Assembly: GCF_021502725.1 (NCBI RefSeq)
Contig: NZ_JAKFFS010000002.1
Span: forward strand, 62,001-126,000
Direction: 5' to 3'
DNA from: Dyadobacter sp. CY345
GTDB lineage: Bacteria > Bacteroidota > Bacteroidia > Cytophagales > Spirosomataceae
Length of the DNA stretch: 64,000 bases
Shown: positions 9,285 through 18,465 of the stretch, piece after piece
Position numbering within the stretch: position 1 is the first letter of the stretch
Layout of the letters: every line of letters begins with the position of its first letter
Notes under the pieces: generated by a model
The model's database searches: none
What the model was told of the DNA's origin: nothing
What the model saw: only the letters and a program-made list of their open reading frames with translations
Program-made: the position numbers and the translations under genes

Positions 9285-9716
9285 TTATTTAAATTTGACG
9301 GATTTAAATATAGAAATTATCTCTGCTTCGTTCTTGCTTCTTCCAGTCAGAGACAATCGATTCATGTCATCGATTTTTGCATAAAAGCCAATAACTCCTT
9401 TGCCTGAAGTTTTAGGTTTTACAAGAAGTGCAGCGTGCCCGTCAATGATAATATTTTCCTTGTTGTGTGTTGCGGTTGTGATATCGTCAAAATTATAGGA
9501 ATACCAACCATAGTCATAGTGTAAAGTATCAGCTTCATTTGTTATGATTCCTACTCGTGAATCTATACCCTGTCTGACGTAATGTTTCCAGTCGCGCGAT
9601 GCGTTGATAGTAAACCCTGGCAAATCCATCGTTTGTGAAAGAGGATTATCAACAATACGCCCTTCTTTACAACTGTTGAGCCCAATCAGGGCAATCAGGA
9701 AAATGAGTTTTTTCAT
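9285..9716 (-). CDS. Small hypothetical lipoprotein
   Basis: The protein has 143 residues. The N-terminus MKKLIFLIALIGLNSCKEG is a classic lipoprotein signal with lipidated Cys16. The mature part is a small alpha/beta protein with INASRDWKHYVRQGIDS and a C-terminal EAEIISIFKSVKFK helix. That layout resembles proteins that end with an amphipathic helix against a sheet (PsbP/MOG1-like or DUF1795-like), but I cannot name the family. It is the first gene of a probable three-gene operon with the two paralogous exported proteins downstream, 20 bp away. Confidence 0.7.
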   Translation of the reverse strand: MKKLIFLIALIGLNSCKEGRIVDNPLSQTMDLPGFTINASRDWKHYVRQGIDSRVGIITNEADTLHYDYGWYSYNFDDITTATHNKENIIIDGHAALLVKPKTSGKGVIGFYAKIDDMNRLSLTGRSKNEAEIISIFKSVKFK

Positions 9717-10043
9717 TGCGTTCGGGATTTGCTTCTACTATGTCTGATAGACTTAAAAATCCAATCAATAGTTGGAATAAGCGATTAAATAATATAAAAT
9801 AATTGCTCATTGAATAATAAAACATTATAGGCTGGAAAGTATCCGAAGAATATTATCTCGATAAATTTAACCCGATGCCTAGACTTGTCTATTTATTGAA
9901 TTTATCTATTTACATTTTGACAAATCGGAAAGTATAAAACCTTCCTTTTGTCCCTTTGTGCAATATGAAGTATATTTAAATACGGCATTCAGGAAATATA
10001 ATTTATATACATACAAATTGTACAGAATTTAGTTTTATCAAAT
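9717..10043. other. Divergent intergenic region
   Basis: These 327 bp separate the minus-strand lipoprotein operon from the plus-strand efflux operon. The region is AT-rich and has no coding signal. A short palindrome GTCTGATAGAC lies at 9742-9752. Promoters for both directions should be here, but I found no convincing pair of -33/-7 elements. Confidence 0.5.
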
Positions 10044-11111
10044 ATGCGCACAGTTATTTTGATTGGCACAATCGTGATCGTTCTTGTTTTAGGGAAAATT
10101 TATGTGTTTCCTAAATCTGAAAGCGAGAAGTCCGCAGGTAATTCAGGTGGGAAATCAAGCGGGAAGTCTGCAAATGCGGCTGCTATTCCTGTCAGCGTAT
10201 ATGTCGTTGGTATGGAATCTCTCGATAATCAGATTTTTGCATCCGGAACCATACTGCCGAATGAAGAAGTGACACTTATGTCAGAAATCTCCGGCAGACT
10301 CGTAAAACTTAACATTCAGGAAGGTTCATCGATTTCGAAAGGCCAGTTGATCGCGAAGATTAATGACCGCGACTTAAAAGCGCAGCTTCAAAAAGTTGAA
10401 TATAATCAGGAACTCGCCAGGAAAATAGAAACCCGTCAGCAGAAACTGCTGAAAGTGGAAGCAATAAACCTGGAAGAATACGATGTCACTTCAAACAATA
10501 TCCGGGTGCTGGATGCAGAAAAAGAAGTTATAGAATCACAGCTTGAAAAAACAGAAATCCGTGCACCATTTAACGGACGAATTGGATTGAAAAATATCAG
10601 TGAAGGTGCATATCTCGCTCCGGGTACGCCAATCGTGACTATTATTCAAAGTAATCCGGTCAAAATTGATTTTACGGTTCCGGAAAAGTATACTTCCAAC
10701 ATTCGCGTAGGAAGTACGGTAACCTTCAATTTGGACGGAGATGACGTAAATCACTCAGCCAGGGTTATTGCATTGGATCCCAAGGTTGACGAAAGCCTGA
10801 GAACATTGCGGATTCGTGCAGTTGCTTCAAATCCGGCTGGCAAATTTGTGCCGGGTACTTTTGTAAAAGTTAAAGCCAACCTCGCAGCAAATAACAAAGC
10901 TGTGATGATCCCGACAGAAGCAATTGTTCCTGTGTTAAAAGGAAAAAAAGTTTTCATTGTTAGAAATGGTAAGGCAGAGGAAGGAATGGTAACGACTGGT
11001 TTGCGTACCGATAAAAAAATTCAGGTACTTGGTGGTTTACAGCAAGGTGATTCATTGATCACTTCCGGAATTATGGCTTTGAAACCCGGTTCGCCGGTCA
11101 AAGCCAGGTAG
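10044..11111 (+). CDS. RND efflux periplasmic adaptor (membrane fusion protein)
   Basis: The protein has 355 residues and is the periplasmic adaptor that links an RND pump to an outer-membrane channel. It has one N-terminal transmembrane anchor (residues 3-22), then a low-complexity Ser/Gly/Lys linker. A lipoyl/barrel-sandwich half is at GTILPNEEVTLMSEISGRL, with a very short coiled-coil hairpin and the second half at EKTEIRAPFNGRIG. A beta-barrel follows, then a membrane-proximal domain at AVMIPTEAIVPVLKG. The hairpin is much shorter than in E. coli AcrA, as is common in this branch. The pump gene begins 56 bp downstream in the same direction. No TolC-like factor is nearby, so an outer-membrane partner must be encoded elsewhere. 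Confidence 0.93.
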   Translation: MRTVILIGTIVIVLVLGKIYVFPKSESEKSAGNSGGKSSGKSANAAAIPVSVYVVGMESLDNQIFASGTILPNEEVTLMSEISGRLVKLNIQEGSSISKGQLIAKINDRDLKAQLQKVEYNQELARKIETRQQKLLKVEAINLEEYDVTSNNIRVLDAEKEVIESQLEKTEIRAPFNGRIGLKNISEGAYLAPGTPIVTIIQSNPVKIDFTVPEKYTSNIRVGSTVTFNLDGDDVNHSARVIALDPKVDESLRTLRIRAVASNPAGKFVPGTFVKVKANLAANNKAVMIPTEAIVPVLKGKKVFIVRNGKAEEGMVTTGLRTDKKIQVLGGLQQGDSLITSGIMALKPGSPVKAR

Positions 11112-11167
11112 TTAGCCCGACAATTTCAGATACTTCTGCGGCTTATTCGCATCAAATAATATCAACT

Positions 11168-14100
11168 ATGAGTATTTCTACGCTCTCTATCAAGCGACCG
11201 GTTTTAGCCATTGTGATGAATCTTCTCATCATACTTTTCGGATTTCTTGGTTATAAATTTCTGGGGATGAGGGAATTCCCCTCCATTGATCCGCCGGTAG
11301 TTTCCATTCGTACAAGTTATACCGGTGCCAATGCGGATATTATCGAGTCCCAAATAACAGAACCGCTTGAAAAACAGCTGAATAGTATCGAAGGGATTAA
11401 ATCGATCAATTCGACAAGCAGCCAGGGAACAAGCCAGATCACGGTTGAATTTGATATTGGTGTCGATATGGAGCGCGCTGCCAATGATGTGCGCGATAAG
11501 GTCGGATCGGCGTCACGAACGCTGCCTTTGGATATTGACGGCCCGCCCGTAGTAAGTAAAGCCGATGCAAACTCGGAGCCGATCATTGTTTTAACCTTTA
11601 AAAGTAATACCAGATCACATCTTGAAGTAAGTGATTATGCTGAAAATGTGATAGCGCAGCGGCTGCAAACCATTGAAGGTGTAAGCGAAATACGCATATT
11701 TGGTCAGAAAAAATATGCGATGCGGATCTGGATGGATCCAGTAAAAATGGCTTCACTTGGCGTTACAACGCAAGATGTAAAGTCAGCTCTGGACAAAGAA
11801 AATGTGGAGCTGCCAAGTGGAAAACTGGCTGGTGATAATACGGAATTGACAGTAAAGACGGTTGGCCGTTTCAGAACGGAAGATGATTTTAATGATATGA
11901 TCGTTAAAAATACAACCACGCAAACGATTCATTTAAAGGATATTGGTTACGCTCAATTAGGTCCTGAGAATGAAGAAACTGTTTTAAGACTTGATAACGT
12001 ACCGATGATCGGTCTGGCTATTTCGCCTATGCCGGGAGCGAATTATATTAATATTTCCGAGGAGGTAAACAAACGGTTGGCGGAAATTAAAAAAGAGCTT
12101 CCGAAAGATTATGAACTCGGAACGCTGATTGATAATACTATTTTTGTAAAACGCTCGATTGAAGAGGTTGGAGAAACTTTACTGATTGCGATTATTCTGG
12201 TTGTGATCATTATTTACTTATTCTTCCGCGACTGGCTTATCGCTTTCCGCCCATTAATTGATATTCCGGTTTCCTTGATCGGGACGTTTTTTATCATGTA
12301 TATCATGGGTTTTTCCATTAACGTACTCACGCTGCTGGCGATTGTTTTGGCGACTGGTTTGGTGGTAGATGATGGTATCGTGGTTACCGAAAATATTTTT
12401 AAGAAAATAGAAGAGGGTATGGGGCCGATTGAAGCGGCGATCAAAGGATCGAATGAAATCATTTTCGCTGTTCTTTCTACGTCAATTACGCTGGCCTCGG
12501 TTTTCCTGCCGGTAATTTTTATGCAGGGGTTTGTCGGGAAATTATTCCGGGAATTCGGTATCGTTATTTCCGCTGCTGTTCTTGTCTCCGCATTTGTGTC
12601 GCTTACGCTTACGCCAATGCTGAATGCTTATCTGGTTCGTAAAACGCATAAGAAAAGTTGGTTTTATGAAAAAACAGAGCCATTTTTTGTCAACATGACC
12701 AATAGTTATGGCGAAGCACTTGCTTCTTTTTTAAAAATAAGATGGGTTGCCATACCGCTTATTTTCTTAACACTTGGTATGATCTGGTTTTTTGGAAAAG
12801 ATCTTCAATCAGAACTGGCACCTTTGGACGACCGTAACTGGTTTCGTATCCAAATGACTGCTCCCGAAGGTTCGTCATTCGAATTTACTGATAAATATGT
12901 ACAGAGTATCAGCCAGATGCTGACGGATTCAATGCCTGGTAAAAAGGGGATAATGTTGATCACATCACCGGGAAATTCCGGCCTTGGCGCTGCGAATACA
13001 GGCAGCGGACGGATTGCACTGACTGACCGCATGGAGCGTAAGGAATCTCAACAGGAAATTGCGGATTTGGTAACAAAACAATTAAAACGTTTCCCGGACG
13101 CGAAATCCTTTGTAGTCCAGCAGCAGACAATTGCTGTGGATTCGCGAGGTGGTCTGCCGATTCAATACGTGATTCAGGCTCCGGATTTTGAAAAATTACG
13201 CGAATATCTACCCAGGTTTATGGAAGAGGCGTCGAATGATCCTACGTTCGCCATTACTGATGTCAACCTGAAATTCAGCAAGCCGGAATTGCAGATTATG
13301 ATCGACCGGGAAAAAGCAAAGTCACTGGGAATTTCAGTACAGGATGTTGCACAAACGATGCAGTTCGCTTTTGCCGGACAGCGTTTTGGCTATTTTACGA
13401 TGAATGGAAGGCAGTATCAGGTAATCGGACAATATGATCGTATCAATCGCGACGAGCCGCTTGATCTGAAAAGTATGTTTGTGAGAAGCAGCAACGGCAG
13501 TTTGATTCAGTTAGATAATATTGTAAAGACCGTTGAAGAAAGCAGTCCGCCGCAGCTTTTTCACTTTAACCGTTATATGAGTGCTACGGTGCAGGCTTCC
13601 TTAGCCCCCGGAAAAACGATTGGAGACGGTATTGCGGCCATGGATAAAATTAGGGATAAGCTGAAAGACGAGGCAATACAAACCTCGTTAAGCGGATCTT
13701 CACGTGATTATGCCGAAAGTTCTTCGAATACCATGTTCTCCTTTTTTCTGGCTCTGGTGTTGATTTATTTTATTTTGGCAGCACAGTTTGAAAGTTTTGT
13801 AGACCCGTTCATTATTATGATCACTGTGCCGTTAGCCATAGGTGGAGCGGTGTTTTCCTTGTGGTATTTCAACCAAACCTTAAATATTTTCAGCCAGATC
13901 GGAATGATCATGCTGATTGGTTTAGTAACGAAAAACGGTATTCTGATCGTAGAATTTGCAAACCAGTTACGGGAAACCGGTTTGGGCAAAAGAGAAGCTG
14001 CACTTGAAGCTGCGACTTTGCGTTTCCGGCCAATTTTAATGACAAGTTTAGCGACAATATTAGGAGCATTGCCAATTGCCATGGCTCTCGGTTCGGCAGG

Positions 14101-14284
14101 GAGAAGCCGGATGTCAATGGGTATTGTAATTATGGGAGGATTACTGTTCTCTCTTGTTTTGACGCTCTATGTTATTCCGGCTATGTATACTTTCCTGTCC
14201 AGAGAAAAGGATCTGAATAAAATGAAGATGATTGAAAGAATAGCCCGGGAAAGTGAAATGGACGAGCAGGCGGCGCATGCTTAA
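11168..14284 (+). CDS. RND-family inner-membrane multidrug efflux pump (AcrB-like)
   Basis: This 1038-residue protein has the full length of a hydrophobe/amphiphile-efflux RND transporter and exports toxic compounds using proton flow. It starts with the typical SIKRPVLAIVMNLLIILFG first transmembrane helix and has two periplasmic loops and twelve predicted helices. The proton-relay aspartates are present in GLVVDDGIVVTEN in helix 4. A conserved MTSLATILGALPIAMALG segment marks helix 11. The second half repeats the first as expected. It is cotranscribed with the adaptor gene upstream. The C-terminal tail (EMDEQAAHA) is charged and dispensable-looking. The drug range cannot be predicted. Confidence 0.95.
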   Translation: MSISTLSIKRPVLAIVMNLLIILFGFLGYKFLGMREFPSIDPPVVSIRTSYTGANADIIESQITEPLEKQLNSIEGIKSINSTSSQGTSQITVEFDIGVDMERAANDVRDKVGSASRTLPLDIDGPPVVSKADANSEPIIVLTFKSNTRSHLEVSDYAENVIAQRLQTIEGVSEIRIFGQKKYAMRIWMDPVKMASLGVTTQDVKSALDKENVELPSGKLAGDNTELTVKTVGRFRTEDDFNDMIVKNTTTQTIHLKDIGYAQLGPENEETVLRLDNVPMIGLAISPMPGANYINISEEVNKRLAEIKKELPKDYELGTLIDNTIFVKRSIEEVGETLLIAIILVVIIIYLFFRDWLIAFRPLIDIPVSLIGTFFIMYIMGFSINVLTLLAIVLATGLVVDDGIVVTENIFKKIEEGMGPIEAAIKGSNEIIFAVLSTSITLASVFLPVIFMQGFVGKLFREFGIVISAAVLVSAFVSLTLTPMLNAYLVRKTHKKSWFYEKTEPFFVNMTNSYGEALASFLKIRWVAIPLIFLTLGMIWFFGKDLQSELAPLDDRNWFRIQMTAPEGSSFEFTDKYVQSISQMLTDSMPGKKGIMLITSPGNSGLGAANTGSGRIALTDRMERKESQQEIADLVTKQLKRFPDAKSFVVQQQTIAVDSRGGLPIQYVIQAPDFEKLREYLPRFMEEASNDPTFAITDVNLKFSKPELQIMIDREKAKSLGISVQDVAQTMQFAFAGQRFGYFTMNGRQYQVIGQYDRINRDEPLDLKSMFVRSSNGSLIQLDNIVKTVEESSPPQLFHFNRYMSATVQASLAPGKTIGDGIAAMDKIRDKLKDEAIQTSLSGSSRDYAESSSNTMFSFFLALVLIYFILAAQFESFVDPFIIMITVPLAIGGAVFSLWYFNQTLNIFSQIGMIMLIGLVTKNGILIVEFANQLRETGLGKREAALEAATLRFRPILMTSLATILGALPIAMALGSAGRSRMSMGIVIMGGLLFSLVLTLYVIPAMYTFLSREKDLNKMKMIERIARESEMDEQAAHA

Positions 14285-14357
14285 TTGATGCCAAGTCAGT
14301 CCTTCAGCGCTTGAATTTAGAAATAGAATTCGTTAACTTCCAATAAAAACGGGTAAT

Positions 14358-14573
14358 ATGTCGACATTGATTAAATCTTCTTTTACAAATCTTCAGCAAG
14401 AGCTGTTAAAGCTTTATGCAAGAGAAATAAGTGAAGAAGATTTGGCTAATATTAGAGATTTAATAGGTCAATATTTCCTTCAAAGACTTACTACAATGGC
14501 AGACAGTGCCTGGGATAAAAATGGATGGGATCAACAGGATATGGAAAATATGCTTAATGAAAATAATCAATAA
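14358..14573 (+). CDS. Small antitoxin-like protein, partner of a truncated PIN toxin gene
   Basis: The protein has 71 residues with the shape SFTNLQQELLKLYAREISEEDL, then DLIGQYF, then AWDKNGWDQQDMENMLNENN. I recognise this as the small protein commonly encoded just upstream of PIN-domain toxins in Bacteroidota (from memory, not a database search). It would be the antitoxin, folding as two or three helices with an acidic C-terminal arm for toxin binding. The expected toxin start follows 4 bp after its stop, but that gene is cut to a stump (see 14577-14687). The protein is therefore an orphan antitoxin if expressed, and may protect against toxins of related modules. Confidence 0.65.
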   Translation: MSTLIKSSFTNLQQELLKLYAREISEEDLANIRDLIGQYFLQRLTTMADSAWDKNGWDQQDMENMLNENNQ

Positions 14574-14576
14574 AAT

Positions 14577-14687
14577 ATGAATATCGTATTGGATACAGAA
14601 GTCCTTCTTGTGTCCTTGCCAAGCAAATCAATTTCTGGAAATAATAACACAGTCTTCCTGATCGCGTCAAACCAATTCCAACGCTGA
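14577..14687 (+). pseudogene. Truncated PIN-domain toxin (VapC-like) remnant
   Basis: An ATG 4 bp after the antitoxin-like stop begins a 36-codon frame. Its first 18 residues, MNIVLDTEVLLVSLPSKS, match the start of PIN-domain toxins, whose first strand is xxVLDTNVLLxSL. The first catalytic aspartate (Asp6) is kept, but the usual Asn is Glu. After residue 18 the similarity ends, and the frame runs into unrelated codons overlapping the 3' end of the convergent desaturase gene. About 110-120 residues, including the other three acidic residues, are lost. It cannot be an active nuclease. The gap to the preceding gene and the start position are those of an intact antitoxin-toxin pair. Confidence 0.6.
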
Positions 14688-15770
14688 ACGCTCAGTTCCC
14701 ATCTTCCGCAACATCCGAACATGTGATCCCAACGCATTCATAAAATCAGATTTAGCATTATACTCCAGACCAAACTCTTCGGCTGTCTGACTTACGATGG
14801 GGGAAAGTGCATGGTAATGAATATGTGAGATTGAAGGGAATAAATGGTGTTCAATCTGATAATCCAGCCCACCGATATACCAGGATAATATCCGGTTTTT
14901 GCCTGCAAAATTTGAAGTTGTTTGTAGCTGATGCACTGCCCAAGCATTTTCCACATTCCCAACATTATCAGGAACGGGTTGGTCAGTTCCTTCTACGACA
15001 TGCGCCATTTGAAAAACAGTGCTCAAAATCATTCCTGCTGTGCAATGCATAGCCATAAATCCGATTGCCCATTCTCCAAAAGTTAGAGAAGTAAAAGCGA
15101 GCGGTATTATGCAGATAAATAAAACATAAGCCAGTTTGCTCACAATTAACCTGATTAATTCTTTTTTCGGATATGGCTTTGTCATGCCGGTCTCCGACAT
15201 TTTATTGAACAAAGAAATCTCTTTGAAGTCTTTCCATAGAAAAGAAATCGTCATCAGGCTGTAAAGCAAAAATGCATAAATATGCTGAAAACGATGAATA
15301 TATTTCTGTTTTTCCTGATAAGATAAACGAAGTAAAAATTTCCCGGTTATATCCTCATCAACTTCGTGGATATTGGTATAGGTGTGATGAAGCCTGTTAT
15401 GCTGAACTTCCCAATTGTAAGCATTACCACCTAAAAGATATATTGAACCACCAAAAATTTTATTTAAAATATTGGAGTTTGCCAGTGAGCCATGTATTGC
15501 GTCATGCATGACAGACATTCCAACACCTGCAACTCCCACGCCCATCAGGACAGAAAGTGCCAGCATAGTCATGTCGGATAAAGATCCTGTTAATATTAAA
15601 AAGTATGGGATAAGGTAAAGGCTCAACATGAAAAAAGCCTTGAAGATTATTTGATTACCACCCGTTTTGCAAAGGTTATTTTCAGAAAAGTAGAGGTCAA
15701 CTCGTTGTCTTAGCGTAGGAAAGAAAGTGGACTTTTCTTTGTTATTAAACTTGATTTTCTGGTACTGCAT
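14667..15770 (-). CDS. Membrane fatty acid desaturase (acyl-lipid/linoleoyl-CoA desaturase-like)
   Basis: This 367-residue di-iron membrane desaturase introduces a double bond into acyl chains of membrane lipids. The three histidine boxes are intact: HDAIH (89-93), HNRLHH (124-129) and QIEHH (305-309), the last with the Q-for-H change typical of front-end (delta-5/6-like) desaturases. Four hydrophobic membrane spans surround them. No fused cytochrome b5 domain is present, so electrons must come from a separate carrier. The gene stands alone on the minus strand. Its 3' end overlaps the PIN-toxin remnant on the other strand. The regiochemistry cannot be read from the sequence. Confidence 0.92.
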   Translation of the reverse strand: MQYQKIKFNNKEKSTFFPTLRQRVDLYFSENNLCKTGGNQIIFKAFFMLSLYLIPYFLILTGSLSDMTMLALSVLMGVGVAGVGMSVMHDAIHGSLANSNILNKIFGGSIYLLGGNAYNWEVQHNRLHHTYTNIHEVDEDITGKFLLRLSYQEKQKYIHRFQHIYAFLLYSLMTISFLWKDFKEISLFNKMSETGMTKPYPKKELIRLIVSKLAYVLFICIIPLAFTSLTFGEWAIGFMAMHCTAGMILSTVFQMAHVVEGTDQPVPDNVGNVENAWAVHQLQTTSNFAGKNRILSWYIGGLDYQIEHHLFPSISHIHYHALSPIVSQTAEEFGLEYNAKSDFMNALGSHVRMLRKMGTERSALELV

Positions 15771-15947
15771 AAAAGGTATGACTTCTGGTCATGAAGAAGA
15801 ATAATTTTTATCCCACTTCATAACAACGAATGAGAGTATTGATTATTAGCCAAAAGTAAACATTAAAAGAATATTCCAGTTAAATATTCTAAATAATGGT
15901 CAGAATTCATAATAAAATAATGTGGAAGCGCTTAAATCAAACAAAAA

Positions 15948-15976
15948 ATTAGGCCGGCCATAATGGCTGGCCTAAT
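15948..15976 (-). terminator. Terminator downstream of metK
   Basis: The hairpin ATTAGGCC-G-GCCA / TGGC-T-GGCCTAAT has one internal mismatch. On the minus strand it is followed by a T-run (TTTTTTGT). It lies 24 bp past the metK stop codon. Confidence 0.85.
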
Positions 15977-16000
15977 ACGCATCGATAATATTAAAAGAAT

Positions 16001-17281
16001 TTACAGAGCAAACGCTTCTTTGATTTTATCTACGAAATCTAGTTTTTCCCAAGTGAAGAGTTCAACTTCAACTTCTTTTTCCTTTCCGTCAGCACCTTTA
16101 AATGATTTTTTGACAATTTCATTTTTACGACCCATGTGGCCATAAGCAGCTGTTTCCGAGTAAATTGGATTACGTAATTTTAGACGCTGCTCGATCGCGT
16201 ATGGACGTAAGTCAAAGATCTGCTCAATTTTCGAAGCAATCTCTCCGTCATGTCCTGCAACCTTCGCTGTTCCATAAGTATTAACATACAATCCGCAAGG
16301 CTGAGCAACACCGATCGCGTAAGAAACCTGTACCAAAACTTCATCACAAAGTCCTGCTGCAACCATATTTTTAGCAATGTGACGGGTCGCATATGCAGCG
16401 GAGCGGTCAACTTTGGATGGATCTTTACCAGAGAATGCACCACCACCGTGCGCACCTTTACCACCGTAAGTATCCACGATAATTTTACGACCAGTAAGGC
16501 CGGTATCACCATGCGGACCTCCGATAACAAATTTACCAGTTGGGTTGATATGGAATGTTATATCGCCTGAGAATAATTCCTGAAGTGATTCAGTCAGTTT
16601 AGCCTTAACGCGTGGAATTACAATATTAATAACATCTTCTTTGATTTTAGCAAGCATAGTCGCCTCAGAATCAAAGTCATCATGCTGCGTAGAAACAACG
16701 ATTGTGTCGATACGTAAAGGCACATTTTCGTCGCTATATTCGATCGTTACCTGAGATTTGGCATCAGGACGAAGGTATGGAATCAGCTCCGGTTCATTAT
16801 TCCGGATATAAGACATCTCCTGAAGAATCTTATGTGCAAGATCCAGCGCAAGAGGCATGTAGTTTTCAGTTTCGCGGGTAGCGTAACCGAACATCATTCC
16901 CTGGTCACCGGCACCCTGTGCATTGGCTTTTTCTTCAAAAGTTTCGTTTGCAACAGCGCGATCAACTCCCTGGTTAATATCAGCACTCTGATCATGGATT
17001 GCTGATAAAATACCGCAAGAATTTGCTTCAAACATGTATTCGCTTTTAGTATATCCAATCTTACGGATTACTTCACGCGTGATTTTTTGTACATCCAGAT
17101 AGGTGTTTGTTTTAACCTCTCCTGCCAATACTACTTGACCTGTTGTAACCAAAGTCTCACAGGCTACTTTACTGTTTGTATCCCAAGCTAAAAAATTGTC
17201 AATAAGGGCATCTGAAATCTGGTCAGCTACTTTGTCGGGATGTCCTTCAGACACGGACTCCGAAGTAAATAGATATGGCAT
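16001..17281 (-). CDS. metK: S-adenosylmethionine synthetase
   Basis: This cytosolic enzyme of 426 residues makes S-adenosylmethionine from methionine and ATP. Family hallmarks are [15 protein letters not shown] at the N-terminus, [12 protein letters not shown] in the middle, and the phosphate-binding [19 protein letters not shown]. It is somewhat longer than the E. coli enzyme (384 residues), with extra residues mainly in the middle and C-terminal regions, as usual in Bacteroidota. It is a single-gene unit with its own terminator. I looked for a SAM riboswitch in the 200 bp upstream and saw none. Confidence 0.97.
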   Translation of the reverse strand: MPYLFTSESVSEGHPDKVADQISDALIDNFLAWDTNSKVACETLVTTGQVVLAGEVKTNTYLDVQKITREVIRKIGYTKSEYMFEANSCGILSAIHDQSADINQGVDRAVANETFEEKANAQGAGDQGMMFGYATRETENYMPLALDLAHKILQEMSYIRNNEPELIPYLRPDAKSQVTIEYSDENVPLRIDTIVVSTQHDDFDSEATMLAKIKEDVINIVIPRVKAKLTESLQELFSGDITFHINPTGKFVIGGPHGDTGLTGRKIIVDTYGGKGAHGGGAFSGKDPSKVDRSAAYATRHIAKNMVAAGLCDEVLVQVSYAIGVAQPCGLYVNTYGTAKVAGHDGEIASKIEQIFDLRPYAIEQRLKLRNPIYSETAAYGHMGRKNEIVKKSFKGADGKEKEVEVELFTWEKLDFVDKIKEAFAL

Positions 17282-17457
17282 AGTATGTACTAGGTTTTAT
17301 TTACTATATTAAATTTATGCTAAATAATTAACGACTGTCTTAAGACTAACAAAATTGAATTTTTTTAAGACATTAACCAAATAATCAGCAGGGAAAAATT
17401 AAGAAGATAGGGGCATTACGCCATTTTGTAGAAGAATCTCTGGTCACTTGTAAAGAA

Positions 17458-17493
17458 GAAAGCCTGATTATATTAAAGTATAATCAGGCTTTC
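17458..17493 (-). terminator. Terminator downstream of lipA, perfect 15-bp stem
   Basis: The arms 17458-17472 and 17479-17493 (GAAAGCCTGATTATA and its complement) are perfect around a 6-nt loop. The hairpin lies 24 bp beyond the lipA stop on the minus strand and is followed by a moderately T-rich tract. Confidence 0.75.
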
Positions 17494-17516
17494 TAAAATA
17501 TTGTTTATCGCAATGA

Positions 17517-18395
17517 TCAGATTGGAACATTTACATGCCGTTCGGCATGATAGCTTGAACGAACCAAAGGACCCGACTCAACATATTTCAATCCGCGTCT
17601 CAAACCTTCTTCTCTGTATGTATCGAACATTTCCGGTGTGATCCATTCTATAACTTCATGGTGCATTTTGGTCGGCTGAAGATATTGCCCAAGCGTCAGA
17701 ATATCCAGTCCGTTTGCAACCAGATCATCCATTGCTTTATAGACTTCATCCATTGTTTCACCTAAACCAAGCATAATCCCGGACTTGGTACGTTGTCCGA
17801 ATTCCTTAGTTCTTCTGATCTGTTCGAGGCTTCTTTCGTATTTTGCCTGCGGTCTTACCGAACGATACAGGCGCTCAACGGTTTCCATGTTGTGTGAAAC
17901 CACTTCCTGTCCGGCCTCGATCATGTGGATCAAAGCATCCCAGTTATTTTTAACATCAGGAATCAATGTTTCAATCGTTGTTTCCGGCGTAGTCTGTTTT
18001 ACTTGAACAACGGTTTGATACCATATTTCTGCGCCACGATCTTTCAATTCATCCCGGTTTACAGAAGTAAGAACAGCATGTTTTACCTGCATTAACTTAA
18101 TTGCTTCGGCAACACGGCGTGGTTCATCTACGTCATATTCATTTGGACGGCCAGTCGCCACGGCACAAAAGCTGCAACTCCGCGTACAAACATTACCCAA
18201 AATCATAAACGTAGCCGTTCCCGCTCCCCAGCATTCGCCCATATTAGGGCAGCTGCCACTTTCGCAAATTGTATGTAATTTATAGTTGTCAACTAACTGA
18301 CGGACTTTTCTGAATTCTGGTCCTGCCGGTAGTTTTACGCGTAACCAGTCCGGGCGTTTTTTTCGTTCGGAAGGTATAACTGGAAGTTCAATCAT
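17517..18395 (-). CDS. lipA: Lipoyl synthase
   Basis: This radical-SAM enzyme of 292 residues inserts two sulfur atoms into octanoyl groups on lipoyl domains of 2-oxoacid dehydrogenases. The auxiliary cluster motif is [12 protein letters not shown] (Cys44, 49, 55). The radical-SAM motif is CTRSCSFC (Cys70, 74, 77). The terminal RSSY that binds the auxiliary cluster is at 279-282. All expected ligands are present and the length is normal. The terminator beyond it ends the transcript, and the next upstream gene on this strand is metK's neighbour on the other side. LipA consumes SAM, but no operon link to metK is visible. Confidence 0.97.
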   Translation of the reverse strand: MIELPVIPSERKKRPDWLRVKLPAGPEFRKVRQLVDNYKLHTICESGSCPNMGECWGAGTATFMILGNVCTRSCSFCAVATGRPNEYDVDEPRRVAEAIKLMQVKHAVLTSVNRDELKDRGAEIWYQTVVQVKQTTPETTIETLIPDVKNNWDALIHMIEAGQEVVSHNMETVERLYRSVRPQAKYERSLEQIRRTKEFGQRTKSGIMLGLGETMDEVYKAMDDLVANGLDILTLGQYLQPTKMHHEVIEWITPEMFDTYREEGLRRGLKYVESGPLVRSSYHAERHVNVPI

Positions 18396-18465
18396 GATTT
18401 TCTAATCAAAGTCAATAATCACCGGCTGCAATAACGAGCCGATGGAATACTATAAATTTAACGAC

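Noticed and set aside
17282-17516. SAM riboswitch upstream of metK
   Set aside because: I looked for a SAM-binding structure in the leader and saw none of the conserved core elements. Only the lipA terminator hairpin is present.
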